This document shows positions 9,459-16,974 of a stretch of DNA of 64,000 bases, piece by piece. The DNA lies in the NCBI RefSeq assembly GCF_900129375.1, contig NZ_FQVN01000002.1, positions 558,001 through 622,000 of the forward strand, in the 5' to 3' direction. This DNA comes from Streptoalloteichus hindustanus. GTDB taxonomy: Bacteria > Actinomycetota > Actinomycetes > Mycobacteriales > Pseudonocardiaceae. Positions within the stretch are counted from its first letter, which is position 1. Every line of letters begins with the position of its first letter. The notes beneath the pieces were generated by a model, which worked only from the letters and a program-made list of their open reading frames with translations, made no database searches and was not told where the DNA came from. Position numbers and translations under genes: made by a program.

Positions 9459-10055
9459 GTGACCTCCAGCAGCTTCTCCAGCCCCCGAATGGTCCTTCGA
9501 GGATGTGATCCGTTGGCAGAGGCCGAGGAGTTGGTTCGGCAGCTGTCTCTCCGACGGATTCGCGAGTCGCGGGCGGAGCCTGAGCAAGGCATCGTCCACG
9601 AGTGCGTGTGGGCGCTCACCCTGGACGTGCAGCTGCACTACCTCGAGGACCACCGTTCCGGTTGTTCCTTCGTGGTCGTGACCGGTCCCAGCCAGGAGAG
9701 GGTGGAGGAATTCGCGCCTCTTGTCGCGAGTTACCTCGGTCCCTGGACGTGGCCGGAGCTGCTGGCGGAGGTACGGCGAGGTGGCGGGCAGGAGGAGCGG
9801 GCGCGTGCCCTCCTGAGAGCGGGGATCGGCGCGCCTGACCACTTCGATCAGAGTTTCTTCGACCACGTGGCGAACGCCGCTCGTTCTCCCGAGGGCTGGC
9901 TGCGGACCGCAGGGGTGTGGGCGACCTCTTACCCGTTCTGGCCGGAGTTCGTTCCACTTCTCCGCGAAGTCGCTGAGCACGACGCGGACCCCGACCTCCG
10001 GGCTGAGGCACGGGCGATCGCGACCGCGATCGAGAACCAGGTGGGTGCCTCGTGA
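9459..10055 (+). CDS. Unknown protein directly after the DUF4157 gene, candidate immunity/accessory protein
   Basis: 198 aa, GTG start immediately after the TAG of the DUF4157 gene (0 bp gap), so translation is probably coupled. No signal peptide or membrane segment. The sequence is acidic and largely helical, with Trp/Phe-rich patches (GPWTWPELL, TSYPFWPEFVPLLREV) and a C-terminal segment resembling a HEAT-like helical pair. I recognise no catalytic motif or CIS structural family. An acidic, cytosolic, non-structural protein placed just behind a modular toxin-like protein fits an immunity protein in polymorphic toxin loci; that is inference. Alternatives are a loading chaperone or a lineage-specific structural accessory. 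About 45 bp separate it from the next gene. Confidence 0.7.
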   Translation: MTSSSFSSPRMVLRGCDPLAEAEELVRQLSLRRIRESRAEPEQGIVHECVWALTLDVQLHYLEDHRSGCSFVVVTGPSQERVEEFAPLVASYLGPWTWPELLAEVRRGGGQEERARALLRAGIGAPDHFDQSFFDHVANAARSPEGWLRTAGVWATSYPFWPEFVPLLREVAEHDADPDLRAEARAIATAIENQVGAS

Positions 10056-10101
10056 TGAGCAGGGAGCGCCTGGCGACACATGAGGTGGGGGTGGGGGAGC
10101 C

Positions 10102-10740
10102 GTGACGAGGTACGCGGATCTGCGGAAGCCGTTGCGGGCTGGGATTGTGATCGTTGATCCGGAACGGGGGACGCCGCAGCGGGTCATCGTGTTGCAGTTC
10201 AACCCGGACAGCCTGGAGCGGTCGTTGGCGCCGCAGGCCGCCGGGGCGGACCAGGGGGACCGGACGGAGGCGTTGCGGCTCAAGGGGCCGGCGGTGGAGA
10301 CGTGGAAGTTCACCGCCGAGATCGACGCGACCGACCAGCTCGATGTCCCCGCGCCGAGCGGGATTCACCCGCAGCTCGCGGATCTGGAGACGCTTGTTCA
10401 TCCGCCCAGTGGGCGGTTGCGGGCCAATCAGGCGTTGGCGGCGGCGGGAACCCTGGAGATCACGCCGATCGAGAGTCCGTTGACGTTGTTCGTCTGGGGC
10501 ACGCAGCGGGTGATTCCGGTGCGGCTGACCGAGCTGACCATCACCGAGGAGGCGTTCGACGCCGACCTCAACCCGATCCGCGCTTCGGTGGGGGTCGGGA
10601 TGCGGGTGTTGTCCGTCAACGACCTGCCGGCCGGGCACCGGGGCTCCGAGCTGTACCTCGCGCACCTGTCGCAGAAGGAGCGGTTCGTCGGGGCTGCCGG
10701 CGGGGGTCGGTTGGAGTCGTTGGGACTGCGCGGCGTCTAG
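10102..10740 (+). CDS. CIS_tube domain protein (Pvc7-like tube/baseplate initiator)
   Basis: 212 aa, GTG start behind GAGGTGGGGGTGGGGGAG. The sequence matches the CIS_tube family: an N-terminal strand rich in hydrophobics, the signature VLQFNPDSLERSL near residue 35, a middle part with a variable loop, and the conserved FVWGTQRVIPVRLTELTITE followed by FDADLNPIRASV near residues 125-165. Family knowledge: Pvc7/Afp7-type proteins link the inner tube to the spike hub and often carry a LysM domain at their C-terminus. Here LysM is encoded by the next, separate gene. Start of the baseplate operon segment; confidence in the family is high. Confidence 0.88.
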   Translation: MTRYADLRKPLRAGIVIVDPERGTPQRVIVLQFNPDSLERSLAPQAAGADQGDRTEALRLKGPAVETWKFTAEIDATDQLDVPAPSGIHPQLADLETLVHPPSGRLRANQALAAAGTLEITPIESPLTLFVWGTQRVIPVRLTELTITEEAFDADLNPIRASVGVGMRVLSVNDLPAGHRGSELYLAHLSQKERFVGAAGGGRLESLGLRGV

Positions 10741-10766
10741 GAGAGGGCCGGGAGAGGGAGAAGCCG

Positions 10767-11117
10767 ATGACCGTGAACCCGTTGGACGCGTTGCCCACGC
10801 CGTCGCCGTACCCGCGCACGAGTCGGTACCACGACGTGGAGACCTCGGTGCACGTCGCGCCGGACGGTCGTCGGATTCCCTACCTGGGGCGGCGTCTGTT
10901 ACCCGCCCCCGCCGCGTTCACCGCGATCGCCGAGCACGTCGTGAGCGAGGGGGAGCGGCCGGAGTTGGTGGCGGACCGGCACTTCGGCGATCCGGGGCAG
11001 TGGTGGCGGGTCGCCGACGCCAACGGGGTGCTGCACCCCCGTGACCTGACGGCGGTTCCCGGGCGGCGCGTGCGGGTCACGTTGCCGGCCGGCGTTCCGG
11101 CGCCGGCGGAGGGATAG
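10767..11117 (+). CDS. Stand-alone LysM baseplate protein (C-terminal half of a Pvc7-type protein)
   Basis: 116 aa, ATG 10767 behind GGGAGAGGGAGAAG. After ~35 residues of Pro/Arg-rich leader, the sequence forms one LysM-like fold: ITAIAEHVVSEGE-type first strand, FGDPGQWWRVADANGV helix pair, and a closing PGRRVRVTLP strand near residue 105. Family knowledge: the equivalent domain is normally fused to the tube-initiator protein in Afp7/Pvc7, or is phage gpX/gp53-like, where it stabilises the hub-tube junction rather than binding murein. The split arrangement (26 bp gap) keeps the same gene order. Four bases separate its stop from the hub gene. Confidence 0.8.
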   Translation: MTVNPLDALPTPSPYPRTSRYHDVETSVHVAPDGRRIPYLGRRLLPAPAAFTAIAEHVVSEGERPELVADRHFGDPGQWWRVADANGVLHPRDLTAVPGRRVRVTLPAGVPAPAEG

Positions 11118-11120
11118 CGC

Positions 11121-12251
11121 ATGGCTGACCTGGCGCCGATCCACCTCACGCTGCTCATGGGGCCGCGCATCCCGGCCCCGGTGCCGAGGCAGGTCACCGA
11201 CGCCCTGTTGTCCGCGCAGGTGACGGTCACGGCGGGGCAGCGCAGCGGGTTCCAGCTCTCCTTCGACCTGTCCACCAGGGGCCTGATCCGGACCACGTTG
11301 CTGCCGGCCGGTTTCTTCGACCCGCCGACGCGGGTGATCCTGGTGGCGACCGTGCGCGGCACGCCCACGGTGCTCATGGACGGGATCTGCATCCGCCAGG
11401 AGGTCGGCGTCAGCAACCAGCCCGGGCAGTCGACCCTCACCGTCACCGGCGAGGACCTGACCGTGTTGATGGACCTGGAGGAGCGGGAGGGCGTGCCGTT
11501 CCCCGCGATGCCGCCGGCCGCCCGCGTCGCCGCGATCATCGCGCGGTACGCGGGGTACGGGATCACCCCACTGGTCATCCCCGAGCTGTTCCCGCAGGCG
11601 CCGATGCCCACCCAGCGCATCGAGTTCCAGAAGGGCACGGACCTGGGGTACCTGACCGAGTTGGCCAAGGCCAACGGTTACGTCTTCTACCTGGACCCGG
11701 GGCCGGCTCCGGGCGTCAGCCGGGGCTACTGGGGGCCCGAGGTCCGGCTGGGCGTCCCGCAGCCGGCGCTCACCGTCAACGCCGACGGTCTGTCCACAGT
11801 GGATCAGATGACGTTCGGTCTCGACGGGTCGGCGCGGGAGCAACCCGTGGCCCGGGTGCAGATCCCGGTGACCAAGGTCGCGGCGGTGCTGCCGGTGCCC
11901 GAGGTGAGCGTGCTGCGCCCACCGCTGACGGTGCGGCCGGCCCCGGCGCTGAAGAAGAAGGTCGTGGCCGACACCGCCAAGAAGGACGCCCCGCAGGCGC
12001 TGGCGCAGACCCTGGCCCAGGCGGCGCAGTCCGCCGACGCGGTCTCCGGCTCCGGACAGCTCGACGTGGTGCGCTACGGCCACGTGCTCCGCCCCCGCGA
12101 ACTGGTCGGCGTCCGGGGCGCCGGCATCGCCTACGACGGCCTCTACTACGTCAAGAGCGTCACGCACAACCTCCAACGCGGCTCCTACACCCAGAACTTC
12201 ACCCTCGCCCGCGAGGGCCTGATCCCGCTGCACCCGATCGTCCGGCCGTGA
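11121..12251 (+). CDS. gp27-like spike hub protein (Pvc8 N-terminal half)
   Basis: 376 aa, ATG start 3 bp after the LysM gene. Beta-rich sequence with the two-barrel hub pattern of phage late control gene D/gp27 proteins: RSGFQLSFDLST near 55, a GQSTLTVTGEDLTVLMDLE segment near 105, AAIIARYAGYGI near 140, and IEFQKGTDLGYLTELAKANGYVFY near 170-195, all typical of the family. The C-terminus returns to a beta barrel (YDGLYYVKSVTHNLQRG). An Ala/Lys-rich linker near 270-310 is unusual. In PVC and T6SS, hub and spike are one polypeptide (Pvc8/VgrG); here the gp5-like half is the next gene. Cytoplasmic assembly protein of the central spike. Confidence 0.88.
   Translation: MADLAPIHLTLLMGPRIPAPVPRQVTDALLSAQVTVTAGQRSGFQLSFDLSTRGLIRTTLLPAGFFDPPTRVILVATVRGTPTVLMDGICIRQEVGVSNQPGQSTLTVTGEDLTVLMDLEEREGVPFPAMPPAARVAAIIARYAGYGITPLVIPELFPQAPMPTQRIEFQKGTDLGYLTELAKANGYVFYLDPGPAPGVSRGYWGPEVRLGVPQPALTVNADGLSTVDQMTFGLDGSAREQPVARVQIPVTKVAAVLPVPEVSVLRPPLTVRPAPALKKKVVADTAKKDAPQALAQTLAQAAQSADAVSGSGQLDVVRYGHVLRPRELVGVRGAGIAYDGLYYVKSVTHNLQRGSYTQNFTLAREGLIPLHPIVRP
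11793..11803. repeat. TCCACWGTGGA site 1
   Basis: TCCACAGTGGA inside the hub gene (codons STVD). See findings. Confidence 0.8.
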
Positions 12252-12270
12252 CCGACCCGGGAGGAAGCCG

Positions 12271-12786
12271 ATGAGTCCAGAACCCAACCGGTACCTCGGC
12301 AAGTACCGGGGGACGGTCGTGACCAACGTGGACCCGATGCGGATGGCCCGCATCCAGGCCCAGGTGCCCGACGTGCTCGGCAACACCCCGTCGTCATGGG
12401 CGATGCCGTGCCTGCCCGTCGCCGGGCCGGGGATGGGCCAGTACGTCGTCCCCCCGGTCGGCGCGGGCGTGTGGGTCGAGTTCGAGCAGGGCGACGTGAA
12501 CTACCCGATCTGGAGCGGGTGCTGGTACGGCTCGGCCGCCGAGGTGCCGCCGCTGGCGCACGCCGGGCCGCCGAACTCGCCGAACATCCTGCTCCAGACC
12601 CAGGGGCAGCACACCGTCGTGCTGTCCGACCAACCGGGCGGCATGGGCATCACCCTGAAGACCGCCGCGGGGGCCATGTTGTCCATCAGCGACAAGGGGA
12701 TCGTCATCACCACCGGTCAGGGCGCGTCCATCTCGCTGGTGGGCGGCACCGTCACCGTCAACCAGGGCGCGCTCGTCGTGACCTGA
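12271..12786 (+). CDS. gp5-like OB-fold spike protein (phage baseplate V family)
   Basis: 171 aa, ATG 12271 behind GGGAGGAAG. Residues ~8-100 have the OB-fold of the Phage_base_V family: YLGKYRGTVVTNVDPMRMAR, the conserved tract around WAMPCLPVAG, and PPVGAGVWVEFEQGDVNYPIW. The C-terminus (~105-171) is a short repetitive beta segment of the triple-stranded spike helix type (MGITLKTAAGAMLSISDKG). Family knowledge: trimers form the spike under the hub and carry the PAAR tip. Separation from the hub gene by 19 bp shows the hub-spike fusion of Pvc8/VgrG is split in this locus. Confidence 0.9.
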   Translation: MSPEPNRYLGKYRGTVVTNVDPMRMARIQAQVPDVLGNTPSSWAMPCLPVAGPGMGQYVVPPVGAGVWVEFEQGDVNYPIWSGCWYGSAAEVPPLAHAGPPNSPNILLQTQGQHTVVLSDQPGGMGITLKTAAGAMLSISDKGIVITTGQGASISLVGGTVTVNQGALVVT

Positions 12787-12797
12787 GGGGGAGAGCA

Positions 12798-13130
12798 GTG
12801 TCGGGAAATCTGTTGCACGTCAACGCCACCATCACCTGTCCCCACGGCGGTCAGGCCACGATCTCGCCGGCGCAGACGCGGGTGCTGGTCGGCGGGCAGC
12901 CGGTGGCGACGCTCGCCGACGTCGACACGATCGCCGGTTGCGGGTTCACCGTCGGCTCCAAGCCGCAGCCCTGCGTCACCGTGCGGTGGGTGACGCCCTC
13001 CGGCCGGATCAGGGTCAACGGCTCACCCGCGATCCTCAACAGCTCCGTGGGGTTGTGCCAGAGCGCCGAGCAAATTCCGCAGGGCGCGCCGCACGTCGTT
13101 GTGGTCCAACAGAGGGCGGTGGGCCTGTGA
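12798..13130 (+). CDS. PAAR-like spike tip protein
   Basis: 110 aa, start GTG 12798 behind GAGGGGGAGAG. The opening NATITCPHGGQATISP and the following VLVGGQPVATLADVDTIAGCGF give the conical repeat pattern of PAAR/DUF4280-like tips, with Cys and His residues (CPHGG, AGCGF, PCVTV, LCQSA) placed to bind a metal. Family knowledge: one copy sits at the point of the spike and pierces the target envelope. The stop overlaps the next start (GTGA). The position directly after the gp5-like gene supports the assignment. Confidence 0.85.
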   Translation: MSGNLLHVNATITCPHGGQATISPAQTRVLVGGQPVATLADVDTIAGCGFTVGSKPQPCVTVRWVTPSGRIRVNGSPAILNSSVGLCQSAEQIPQGAPHVVVVQQRAVGL

Positions 13131-13549
13131 GCGCACGGGGAACCCGGCGCGCGGTGGAACCCGTGCCAGCCAGGACGCGACCGGGACGCACCGACGTGGC
13201 CTTCCCGTTCCGGGTCGACAGCAGGGGACGCACCGCCGACGTCGGCTACGACGACCACGTCCGCGACATGATCGAGCAACTCCTGTTCACCAGCCCCGGC
13301 GAGCGGGTCATGCGACCGGACTTCGGCTGCGGGCTGCTGGACCTGGTGTTCGCGCCCACCAGCCCGGAGTTCGCCTCCGCGCTCCAGCTCTCGGTCCAGG
13401 CCAGCCTCCAGCGCTGGCTCGGCGACGTCATCGAGGTCACGACCCTGGAGGTCGTCAGCGAGGACACCGTGGTCCGGGTCCACCTCGGCTACGTCGTCCT
13501 GCCGACCGGGACTCGCCGCGACGACGTGTTCGAGCGGAGGGGAGTGTGA
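13127..13549 (+). CDS. gp25-like baseplate wedge protein (Pvc9-like)
   Basis: 140 aa, GTG start overlapping the PAAR stop (GTGA). After a basic ~35-residue N-terminal tail, the protein has the gp25/GPW fold: VRDMIEQLLFTSPGERVMRPDFGCGLLD near 50-80, including the conserved GER and PDFG motifs, then FASALQLSVQASLQRW and a terminal HLGYVVLPTG strand. Family knowledge: gp25 proteins nucleate sheath assembly on the baseplate and are among the most conserved CIS components. Its stop overlaps the start of the next gene (TGATG). Confidence 0.93.
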   Translation: MSARGTRRAVEPVPARTRPGRTDVAFPFRVDSRGRTADVGYDDHVRDMIEQLLFTSPGERVMRPDFGCGLLDLVFAPTSPEFASALQLSVQASLQRWLGDVIEVTTLEVVSEDTVVRVHLGYVVLPTGTRRDDVFERRGV

Positions 13550-16500
13550 TGACGACCAACGACTCGCTTGACCGCGGCGGGGTCGATCGCGGCGGGGTGG
13601 ACTGCGGCGTGGACCGGCGGCGGGACAGAGTCCGCGCCCGACGCCGCAACGGCGTCGACAGCGTGGAGGTCAGCGACGACGGCCTGACGCTCACCGTCAC
13701 GTTCCTCGGCAAGGCGCCCAAACAGCTCCAGCCGGCCAACATCCGCATCGACGGCGGACGGCGGGTGCGCGGGATCGTCGCGCTCGACGTGCGCGTGGAG
13801 AGCCACGACGAGCCCGGCGTCGACGATCGCGTGCACATCGCGGTCAACAAGCGCGGTGACACGTCGACCTACGAGCTCAGCGTGGTCGTGCCGGACGCCT
13901 ACGGCCGGCCCGGCACCGAGCCCTATCCCGGGTTCGACGTCCGGTACCACCGGGCCCGGTTCGACTTCCAGGGCCCCTGTCCGTCCGATGTGGACTGCGC
14001 GGCCGTCGCGCCGCGCCCGGTGCCGGTTCGACCGAGCCCGGCGGTGAACTACACCGCCCGGGACTACGAGAGCCTGCGCCGCCTGCTGCTGGACCGGCTC
14101 GTGCTCACCGTCCCCGAGTGGGTCGAGCGGCACGCGCCCGACCTCGGCGTCACCCTCGTCGAGGTGCTCGCCTACGTCGGCGACCAGCTCAGCTACTACC
14201 AGGACGCGGTGGCCACCGAGGCGTACCTGGACACCGCGCGCAGCCGGGTTTCGGTCCGCCGGCACACGCGGCTGGTCGACTACGCGATGCACGACGGCTG
14301 CAACGCGCGGACCTTCGTGGTCCTGGAGACGACCAGGAACCTGACGCTGTCGGCCGACGACTTCCGCTTCGCCGCGATCGACGTCAGCCACCTCGACCCC
14401 GTGCAGCGGCCGAAACTGGGACCGGTGCTCTCCGACGAGGAGTTGGAACGCCTCCCGCCCGGAACAGCTCTGGAGATCTTCGAGCCCCTGGTGCGGGCGC
14501 CGCTCACCGTTCGCCGGTCGCACAACACGATCCGCCTGTGGACGTGGGGCGACGCGGAGTGCTGCCTTCCCCGGGGATCGACCTCCGCCACCCTGCGCGA
14601 CGAGTGGGTCCCGCAGAGCGGCTCGCGGGGAAGCCAAGCCGGCCAAGGAGAAGGAGAAGGAGAAGGAGACGACAGCTCCGGCGCGCCCACCGGACGCGAT
14701 CGGGTGTTGCGGCTCGCCCCCGGCGATCTCCTCGTGTTCGAGGAGGTGCGAGGCCCCCGGACCGGAGCCGTCGCCGACGCTGATCCCCGGCACCGGCAGG
14801 CGGTCCGGCTCATCTCGGTCACGCCGGCCGTCGACGAGCTCTACGACCAGCCGGTCCTGGAGGTCACCTGGGCCGTCGACGACGCGCTCGCCTTCGACCT
14901 CTGCCTGTCCGCCAGGGGCGGCCCCAACTGCTGCCTCATCGAGGACGTCAGCGTCGCGCGCGGCAACGTGGTGCTCGTCGACCACGGCCGCGGCCTCACC
15001 GCCTGCGGCGGCGCGCCGGAGGAGATCACCACGCCCCCGGCTCCGGTGTCCCCTCCGGACTGCGCGCCGCCCGCCTTCGGCTGTCCGGACCGGCGCGAGG
15101 ACGACCCGGCCGTCGCGTTGGTCCAGTCGCTCATCCGGCAGACCGACGAGCGCACCGCGCTGACCCCGGACGTCGTGCGGGAGCTCAACAGCGTGCTGGG
15201 CGAGCCGGCGGTGTCCCGAGCCGGCATCGTGATCCGGTTGGAACCCGGGCAGCAGAACCGGGAAGTGGTGCTGCCCGGCACGACCCCGGAGCAGAACGCC
15301 GCGTTACGTTCTCTGCTGGCGCAGGTCACGTATCCGCCGCTGCGGCCGCGTTTCCGCCCGGTGTTGCGCTACGCGCCGGTGACCCAACGCGTTCCGTTCC
15401 CGTTGCCCACTCTCGTCGCCGCCGGCCAGGCCGAAATCCTGGTCGCCATCCCGGACCGGGTGCGGGCGCGGCTGGAGGAGCTGTGGCGGCAGGTGCGGGG
15501 CGGCCGGCCCCCGACCCCGGGTCAGCTCGGCGAGCTGACGATCCTGTTCGGCGAGAAGGTCCTGGCCGACCTGAACATCGGGGAACGCCCGGTGGAGGCG
15601 TTGCGGGAGTTGCTGGCCCGCCGCGCGGAACTGTTGTGGGCCAAGGTCCAGCGGCTCGCGGTGCTGGTCGCGCGGGCCAGGGCCGGAACCGTGCTGGACG
15701 AGGGAATCGTCTGGGAGATCACGCAGAGCTGGGGCGTCGGCTACGCCGGCGGCCTCCACCCGGAGTCGACGGTGCTGGCCGGTTCCGCCCGGTCGGCGGT
15801 GTCGACCGATCCGCGTGCCGCGTTGCCCGCGGTCGTGGCGAGAACCCGCGAGGCGCGGTTCGCCGTTGAGGCAGACAAGGCAGACAAGGCCGAAGAGGCC
15901 GACGAGGCCGGCGAATCCTCGGCGGACGTGGAGCGGTGGCTGGAGTGGACCCCACGGCGTGACCTGTTGGCCAGCGGTCCCCGGGACCGGCACTTCGTGG
16001 GTGAGCTGGAGGAGGGGCCGGACGGCGTCGGCCGTCTCGCGCTGCGGTTCGGTGACGGCCGGCACGGCGCGCGCCCACCGGCGGGCGCGACCTTCGAGGT
16101 GGCCTACCGGGTGGGCAACGGCGTCGCCGGCAACGTCGGCCCGGAAGCGATCAACCACCTCGTTCTCTGTTGCGCGGCAACGCTCTCGGCACCGGACGAG
16201 GACGAGAACGGGAGCGAGGGCAGCGGCGGGGACGTCAGGAGCGAGGGCGTGACCCGGGTGCGGAATCCACTCGCCGCCGTCGGCGGGATCGAGCCGGAGC
16301 CGATGGACGAGGTCCGACAGCTCGCCCCGCTGGCTCCCCGCCGCACGCTGCTGCGCGCGGTCACCCCGGCCGACTACGCCGAACTGGCCGCCCGGGTTCC
16401 CGGCGTCCGGCGCGCCGCCGCCGAGATCCGCTGGACCGGCTCCGGCCGCGAGGTGCGGGTGGCGGTCGTTCCCGCCACCCCACTTCGCTCCACAGTGGAC

Positions 16501-16974
16501 CGTCATCCGGCCAACACGCCCAGGCCCGCGCTCCTGGAGGCGGTGGCCCGGGAGCTGGAGACCGTGCGCCGGATCGGCCACGCCGTGGCCGTCGGGCCGG
16601 CCCGGCTCGTGCCCCTGGACGTCGAGCTGACGCTCTGCGTCGCGCCCGGCTACCAGCGCGGCCACGTGCTGACCGCGGTGCGGGCGGCCCTGGGCACCGG
16701 CGTGCTGCCCGACGGCCGGCTCGGCCTGTTCCACCCGGACCTGCTCGGCTTCGGCGAGCCGGTGCGCGTCAGCCGCCTGGTCGCCGTCACCGCCGCCGTC
16801 CCGGGAATCGTCTCCGCGCGGGTGACCCGGTTGCGCCGCAGGTTCGGCCGGGACACCGGAGAGCTCGCCGACGGCCTGCTCCGCCTGGGGCCGCTGGAGA
16901 TCGCCCAGTTGGACAACGACCCCGACCGGCCGGAGAACGGCCGGCTGTCCCTTGTGATCGGAGGCGGCAGATGA
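13549..16974 (+). CDS. Large baseplate wedge protein 1 (baseplate J/gp6-like, Pvc11-like)
   Basis: 1141 aa. ATG 13549 overlaps the gp25 stop; open sequence further upstream belongs to other genes. An N-terminal beta domain (~35-145) resembles the DNA-end insertion of actinobacterial CIS wedges. The canonical region starts near 165 (NYTARDYESLRRLLLDRL…VTLVEVLAYVGDQLSYYQD), and the C-terminal half has the J-like fold (LRAVTPADYAELAARVPGV near 940; VELTLCVAPGYQRG near 1025). Lineage-specific inserts include a GQGEGEGEGDD tract near 365-375, encoded by a tandem GGAGAA repeat, and an ADKADKAEEADEA tract near 775-790. Cytoplasmic; builds the hexagonal baseplate with the following gene, to which it is coupled (ATGA). 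Confidence 0.9.
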   Translation: MTTNDSLDRGGVDRGGVDCGVDRRRDRVRARRRNGVDSVEVSDDGLTLTVTFLGKAPKQLQPANIRIDGGRRVRGIVALDVRVESHDEPGVDDRVHIAVNKRGDTSTYELSVVVPDAYGRPGTEPYPGFDVRYHRARFDFQGPCPSDVDCAAVAPRPVPVRPSPAVNYTARDYESLRRLLLDRLVLTVPEWVERHAPDLGVTLVEVLAYVGDQLSYYQDAVATEAYLDTARSRVSVRRHTRLVDYAMHDGCNARTFVVLETTRNLTLSADDFRFAAIDVSHLDPVQRPKLGPVLSDEELERLPPGTALEIFEPLVRAPLTVRRSHNTIRLWTWGDAECCLPRGSTSATLRDEWVPQSGSRGSQAGQGEGEGEGDDSSGAPTGRDRVLRLAPGDLLVFEEVRGPRTGAVADADPRHRQAVRLISVTPAVDELYDQPVLEVTWAVDDALAFDLCLSARGGPNCCLIEDVSVARGNVVLVDHGRGLTACGGAPEEITTPPAPVSPPDCAPPAFGCPDRREDDPAVALVQSLIRQTDERTALTPDVVRELNSVLGEPAVSRAGIVIRLEPGQQNREVVLPGTTPEQNAALRSLLAQVTYPPLRPRFRPVLRYAPVTQRVPFPLPTLVAAGQAEILVAIPDRVRARLEELWRQVRGGRPPTPGQLGELTILFGEKVLADLNIGERPVEALRELLARRAELLWAKVQRLAVLVARARAGTVLDEGIVWEITQSWGVGYAGGLHPESTVLAGSARSAVSTDPRAALPAVVARTREARFAVEADKADKAEEADEAGESSADVERWLEWTPRRDLLASGPRDRHFVGELEEGPDGVGRLALRFGDGRHGARPPAGATFEVAYRVGNGVAGNVGPEAINHLVLCCAATLSAPDEDENGSEGSGGDVRSEGVTRVRNPLAAVGGIEPEPMDEVRQLAPLAPRRTLLRAVTPADYAELAARVPGVRRAAAEIRWTGSGREVRVAVVPATPLRSTVDRHPANTPRPALLEAVARELETVRRIGHAVAVGPARLVPLDVELTLCVAPGYQRGHVLTAVRAALGTGVLPDGRLGLFHPDLLGFGEPVRVSRLVAVTAAVPGIVSARVTRLRRRFGRDTGELADGLLRLGPLEIAQLDNDPDRPENGRLSLVIGGGR
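16489..16499. repeat. TCCACWGTGGA site 2
   Basis: TCCACAGTGGA inside the first wedge gene (codons STVD). Confidence 0.8.
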
